Both the position numbers and the translations under genes were made by a program. From Nymphaea colorata (lineage: Eukaryota > Streptophyta > Magnoliopsida > Nymphaeales > Nymphaeaceae): DNA of 64,000 nucleotides. The DNA lies in the NCBI RefSeq assembly GCF_008831285.2, contig NC_045147.1, positions 13,804,854 through 13,868,853 on the forward strand, in the 5' to 3' direction. Under the pieces are notes generated by a model that saw nothing but the letters and a program-made list of their open reading frames with translations, was not told where the DNA came from and did no database searches. Below, piece after piece: positions 59,901 to 64,000 of the stretch; position 1 is the stretch's first letter, and each line of letters begins with the position of its first letter.

Positions 59901-62900
59901 TGATTCACCCTCTTCTCTCCATTGATTCCTTGACACTCAAAAAATTGTTCTGATTTAAATACCCAACTCAATGGATCTTCCCTAGAAAATTTGGGAAATT
60001 CCATTTTCACTGGTTTCCAAAGTGTTTCCATCGTGGTCGATGGTCCGCCAGGTTCCCTTCTATGTCTATCCTTTGATTCAGTCTGCTTAGAACTGGGAAT
60101 TCGTAGATTACCTTGCTGGAGAGCCTCCCGCAACAACGTTGCTAAGGTTTGCTGCTCAGGGCGCATTGCGTTGAGTTGAGCATCGATGCCCTCCATTCGT
60201 TGTTCCATCCTCTGAAGCCTCTTGTCAGAAGCCCCCAATGCTTCTTCCATTCTTGCACGATAAGCCTCCACTGCCACCAGAGCTTCCCTTGCTGTTACTC
60301 TGTTTCCTATGGCGATGTCTGATCTCTGTCAGGAAGCTGAGGAGCGTCCGACTCTGATACCCTATTAGCCCTTGCTTAATCCCACTCACACACCTAAGGA
60401 GAAGCCCAGCTTCGAGAAGTAATTCTTTTCGTCTTAGGGTTTTCAATCCCCATTAAGCTCAGTATATATCCCCTAAATAGGGTACTGGGTCATATTAGTT
60501 GCTAACTACTAACCCGACCCTCTACCGACTAAACAAGGTGACGACCACCCGACTCAAGTCCAAACAGAAACATGGAAATGAAATGCTATCAATAGAAATG
60601 TGATAAAAGGGAAAGACAGTTCGAGGCGTTCGGGTCCAGGTCTAACATGAGATCTGACAGTGGTAGCTTATGCACCTTGAATTTCATGATATTGCACCCT
60701 GTAACCTTTCAATTTCTAGAAGGTTATCCATATGATGAACAAAAGCATGGCATGTCTATGTACACTTGGTGGGAAACAAACATCTAGTGGTTGGTGACAT
60801 AACCATATTTAGTTACTACTATTTCTTCAACAAGCTTGCAATATGGTCTTATTTTTGGCTTGAATAGTTGAATGTAACAAAAGCTTTTGTTTCTCATGGA
60901 CTTCTAGAGTTTGTGATAAGGATGAACTTTGTCTCATGCTTGAATTTTGACCTTTTATTTGCGTCCATGACTAAGGAGTAAAGTCCATAAAATTTGAAGC
61001 CTGCTTTTGACCTTTCTGTTCCTTTTTGAGGTTTAGCAGTGGGACCCTTTATGTTTTACTGTACCCAACTAATTGTTCCTGAAATTCAGATAACAGCTCG
61101 AGCCAAATACAGTCTTGCATTTGGAGGTACATGCCCAGATTTGTTTGTCCTGGGGTCAGAGTGCATTCCTTCTGTCAAGGATGGAGAGATTGAACTTGCA
61201 GATAGCGGAGCCAGTGTTTCTCTAGCCTCTAATCAGGGGAGGAAGTGGACCTTGAATTTGCGGAAAGCATATCATCCTATATTATTACAAAAGTACAAGG
61301 ACAATGTGCAGAAGGCTAAGGATGATCTGAAAACAGCTACTGCAGTATGTTTGCTGGAAAAATTGCATCATTTTGGTCTATAGTTGTCTCTCTATTTTTT
61401 CTATTTCTCAGGGAGTAGTTCTTGTATAAATTTTGCATAAATTTGTAATTCAACTGAGTCATTATCATTTTTGGGTTCTAACTGAAAAAATGCATTTGAC
61501 TTGGGGTTTTTGATTTGAAAAATCAAGCTGGGGCTTGGTCAATGGGATAACATTTTTGGAACCAAAGCAGCTTAACGCCTTAACCATTTTTGGGAGAAAG
61601 AACAATATCTGCTAGTCCTGTACATAGCATTGCAAATATATTGCGGTAAAGGAATTATTTGGTCATAATTATGTGTAATGATGACATTGTTTTGATGGAA
61701 ATCATCCTCAGCATTGGTATGGTACAGCAGTGCCCACGAATGTAAAAAAGTCTGTCTATCTGCACCCTGAAATGTTGGTGCCTTAGTGGTTCATGTAAGT
61801 TAATGCAATTCTGTTGCTGGAATTGAATGTGAGAGTAGTGCTGCTAAAGTTGCAGTTCCTTTATTCACCAAGTTTCAAATTCATATTGTGCTGGCAACAA
61901 AAAGATCATTTCATGTTTTTACACTAGTATGTTTTTCAGGTTACATTTTCTGTTACATCCTGGAGCGATCCGGAGACCATGGTCTCTGCTCTTTTCCAAG
62001 AAACATCTCCCTTGGTTCAAATGGGGATGCATCATATTCTTTGTGTGTACATTTCTTATAAAACCATTGTCACAAATGTCACATCTTTTAAAAAAAAAAA
62101 TCCAATATTTACATTAAAGATGATTGAAATGAATAAAACTGGAAAAGAAGCATTTTTTTAAAAACACCAAAATGAGTTTAATGCATTCTTTTCATGTTTT
62201 TCTCATGTTTTTTCACGTTATTTTTTGTTTTAAAGTTTTAAAGTTGAGTTAAATTATTTATCTTTGTTTCATTCACTAGTAAATGTAAAACAACATTTTT
62301 ATCATTTATGTGGTTATTTATTTACATTTTCTTATTAGTTTCTCATCTATTTCATCTTTACCTAATTTTTATATATATTTTTTAAAATTACGAACACTTC
62401 CCCAAGATTTAACTGAGAAAACCAACTTTGCCTAAAAATACCCAAGAAAAACCTTGCTGTTTAAAACATGAGAATGATATTTGTACAATGATAAAAAAGA
62501 TTCAAAACTATCAAAACAGTGAGGTACTATGCCATATCCTAGACTTATTTGTATATGGATGCATGAATACTGCTGGACTGCAGCATCTGGCCCACTAGGG
62601 CCAACTTTCCAACATGTGTACAATATTACATCGCATGTTTAAAAGCTGACAAGTGAACAAGGAATAGGAAGCAAAAGGTATGTGCTTGTCCAGAACAAGG
62701 GTTTCGGCTAACATCCCTTTTCATATTTTCTAGATAGTGGCATGTGTGTATCTAGAAGTCATCTATAATCTGGACATAAAACCCAGTTGTAGTTTCCGTG
62801 AGCTGTTTCTGGATCATCTCCTCTAAGTGGTGGAGTTAGATGGTAAGATGTGGGGTCCCCATGAAAGCTCCTTGCCACAACAAATTCTAATTTTCTTAAT

Positions 62901-64000
62901 TCAAATATATGTAGGCTAATATATGCTATAAGTCCTTTTAGTTTTCTGAGATAACAAGATTTTGGCTAATTCCTGATTGAAAGGTTATAAGATATTGGTT
63001 TTAAAAGAGGGAATATATAGATGTTAGATTTGCACCTGATGGTCGGCTCTGTTATAACAACGTAAGTTCTTGTTACTACGTTAGGTCCAGTTGGCAGTTA
63101 AAGAAAAAATGCAGATTGATGTCATGGGCAAAGCATGGTTTGATAAATCGTTGTTTAATATATGCTTAAAAGCATTTGTAACAATTCCAAATGACATCTA
63201 AAATTAATCTTAGGTATCGCTAGTTACTTGTATAAGGTGTTTATTTTGCTCGAGCAGGTAAGAATAAGTTAACTGTTTTGACCACACTGGCCACCTAAGA
63301 AATAGTTCTGGGATTGGCACTTTTTGGAAGAATATCACTGGTGTTCTCCAAGTTTTAGACTTCTTACTCTGTCAGAGAAATCTTGGTAGGTTGAAGCTTT
63401 ATGATGTTAGTCTATGTTCCTCCTTCAGAACATTTTTCTGATTGTATGTGAATGATTATCTGAACATCTGAAATTTTCAATTACTATGTTTTATTTGATC
63501 AGCTAGTCATATAATGCTTGCCTTTATTCAATGTGTGTTATCTATTGCTTGATGAGACAATTTTGTTAGAATTATAGTAGTTTGATGTACGATTTGTATT
63601 ATAAATATATGTATGTATGCAAAGGTCTTTATGTATTTATTTTCTTTTTATTTTTCTTGTATTTTCTGTATATCTTTTAATATTTTTTTTTTGATTAAGG
63701 GAACTAGCTGTTGGCTGCTCCCAACGGCTGGAAATCTAGCCATTGGAGCTGCCCAACACCTAGCTTCTCTTCTCCTTCTTTCTCACTTTCTTTTATGACT
63801 TGGGTCCCTTGCTTTGTAAAAGCTTTAAGGCCTGGTTTTGTACCTTATTTGAGATTAGTTAGAAGTGTTACACATCTAGTTTGAGGTTTCTCCCTTGTGC
63901 GATTTCTTGGACTGGCTGGTATGTTCAAGAGTGTGACTCTTGAAGTGTTTCTATTCTCAAGTTGCGGCCTAGTTTACATATTTGAGATTCTTTGTTCATA
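47333..64000 (+). CDS. MutS2-like protein, N-terminal part; continues past the window
   Basis: Exons: 47333-47632, 47749-47877, 49037-49204, 49295-49378, 50157-50207, 52842-52898, 52975-53054, 55946-56069, 56156-56215, 61090-61344; together 436 codons with matching phases. The start ATG opens a Ser-rich transit-like leader (MISRVYLLNKSCPIFSSSTS). Family motifs: SLRVLEWDKVCDSVAAFAGT, LQKETTTVVEMLKYG, RYRNQVRGLEQK, EGRWCIKI, EQARNLAVKAELDVLYKLTQ, ITARAKYSLAFGG and KAYHPILLQKYKDN just before the ATPase. The Walker A, Walker B and any Smr domain are not in the window, so an exon must lie to the right of 64000. MutS2 proteins bind branched or stalled DNA; plant members are organellar. Intron 6 has a GC donor (CAG|GCAAGT). 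Introns are very long and intron 9 contains a Ty3/gypsy relic. Whether the complete gene is functional cannot be judged. Confidence 0.85.
50859..50903. repeat. Compound microsatellite (TC)n-(TA)n-(CA)n in MutS2 intron 5
   Basis: Three dinucleotide runs follow directly on each other, then mixed CA/CCCA-rich sequence to about 50935. Confidence 0.85.
57251..57415 (-). repeat. 3' LTR remnant of the Ty3/gypsy element
   Basis: It matches 60447-60610 in direct orientation over about 165 bp (ATTAAGCTCAGTATATATCC, ATGGAAATGAAATGCTATCA). Both outer parts seen in the right-hand copy are missing: its TGTTAGACC start and the last ~80 bp before the primer site. Confidence 0.7.
57329..59417 (-). pseudogene. 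Ty3/gypsy pol remnant: RT C-terminus, RNase H, integrase, chromodomain
   Basis: Pieces in order on the minus strand: GYYHKFVRGYGIIASPLTSL and the RNase H start FQLPFVVESDASNAGVGAVL (59091-59417); TDHNSLRFCLQQRTLSPVLQ (58690-59094); a zinc/linker part; integrase SMDFIEGLPLSRGKSV and VVVDRLSKYAHFVPLAHP (58132-58500); ELAYNTHWHSSTGMSPFEAV (57936-58142); and EEWLIEWNHHDDIPATWEWA with FPDF (57329-57568), a chromodomain. At least four frameshifts or stops separate them. Confidence 0.75.
58715..58780 (+). other. 66-bp MutS2 exon fragment inside the retroelement
   Basis: It matches MutS2 exon 10 (61240-61305) at 61 of 66 positions, in the same orientation as MutS2 and so antisense to the retroelement. 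It lies between RNase H and integrase, where it introduces stops into the pol frame. The exon part copied encodes RKWTLNLRKAYHPILLQKYK in the gene; here one codon has become a stop. Confidence 0.8.
59485..60277 (-). pseudogene. Ty3/gypsy gag remnant fused to the RT C-terminus
   Basis: The first frame (59759-60277) has a coiled-coil-like start (RLQRMEQRMEGIDAQLNAM) and the gag core VKMEFPKFSREDPLSWVFKS and AAIRWYWWILAHQG. The next frame (59485-59793) continues with TGSVMEYQERFESVNNMVKG and WPVEPLVGAFIGVLKEE. It then goes directly into HLQHLCTVLYMLQQNQLKAN, which belongs to the end of reverse transcriptase. Nothing of the protease or RT active site remains between. Confidence 0.75.
60366..60647 (-). 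repeat. 5' LTR of the Ty3/gypsy element
   Basis: It starts with TGTTAGACCTGGACCC and runs to just before GGTATCAGAGT, a plant Met-initiator tRNA primer site with mismatches. It is about 280 bp; the exact inner end is uncertain because no clean CA terminus adjoins the primer site. Confidence 0.6.
61345..64000 (+). other. MutS2 intron 10 (open at the right edge)
   Basis: It is AT-rich with T-runs; 62080-62400 is especially AT-rich. No sequence resembling the MutS2 ATPase exons or any other gene was found. Confidence 0.5.

Larger units (their letters stand above)
57251..60647 (-). mobile_element. Ty3/gypsy chromovirus relic in MutS2 intron 9
   Basis: On the minus strand: a 5' LTR starting TGTTAGACC (60647), a site resembling the Met-initiator primer binding site (GGTATCAGAGT, 60351-60361), gag, the C-terminal part of reverse transcriptase, RNase H, integrase, a chromodomain-like end and a 3' LTR remnant. 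Frame breaks are present throughout. The gag-RT junction is a large internal deletion removing zinc knuckle, protease and the RT catalytic core, so the copy cannot be autonomous. It lies antisense to MutS2. No clear 5-bp target duplication was found. Confidence 0.8.

Noticed and set aside
61345-64000. Search for MutS2 Walker A exon
   Set aside because: No sequence resembling GPNTGGKT could be found in any frame, so the gene is treated as continuing beyond the edge.

Overview
The window is nuclear DNA of a seed plant, very probably a flowering plant. The evidence is GT-AG introns with T-rich 3' ends, plant-type gene families (a WAT1/nodulin-21 transporter, a plastid-type family 3 O-methyltransferase, plant H3.1 histones, organellar MutS2) and plant transposons (hAT MITEs, PIF/Harbinger, a chromodomain Ty3/gypsy element). 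I cannot name the species. Six gene loci are supported by reconstructed exons. No credible tRNA, rRNA, CRISPR or bacterial-type operon was seen.

Layout. 1-3.2 kb: AT-rich intergenic DNA with a 488-bp hAT-like element made of degenerate GAGCTCGA repeats. 3.2-10.0 kb (+): a complete six-exon WAT1-related transporter gene. 11.3-13.2 kb (-): an UNC93-like membrane protein gene with a one-base frameshift and a splice junction that does not join in frame. 15.1-15.8 kb: LINE remnant. 17.3-18.4 kb (-): complete YIF1, a Golgi/ER vesicle-traffic protein. 20.9-26.2 kb (-): complete nine-exon SAM-dependent O-methyltransferase with a probable chloroplast transit peptide. 27.4-33.1 kb: a PIF/Harbinger element with both of its genes, 3-bp TSD and TIRs, now inactive. 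33.5-34.1 kb: LINE remnant.

36.0-46.7 kb (+): four intronless histone H3.1 genes encoding the same protein. Each lies behind a related promoter module (octamer GATCCGCG, a CCGTCGAT/ATCGGACGG dyad, and E2F-like and TATA-like sites). Three share a small 3'-UTR hairpin. Between H3 copies 3 and 4 lies a decayed duplicate of an internal MutS2 segment, so part of the cluster probably grew by duplication of an [H3 + MutS2] unit.

47.3 kb to the right edge (+): an organellar-type MutS2 gene with very long introns. Ten exons (436 codons) are visible and the ATPase part lies beyond the window. Its intron 9 holds a Ty3/gypsy chromovirus relic in the opposite orientation. That relic contains a 66-bp stretch 61/66 identical to the next MutS2 exon, in the same strand sense as the gene. 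This host-gene fragment inside a retroelement sitting in the same host gene is the most unusual structure found. The genes do not form a pathway; the only functional grouping is the H3 array.
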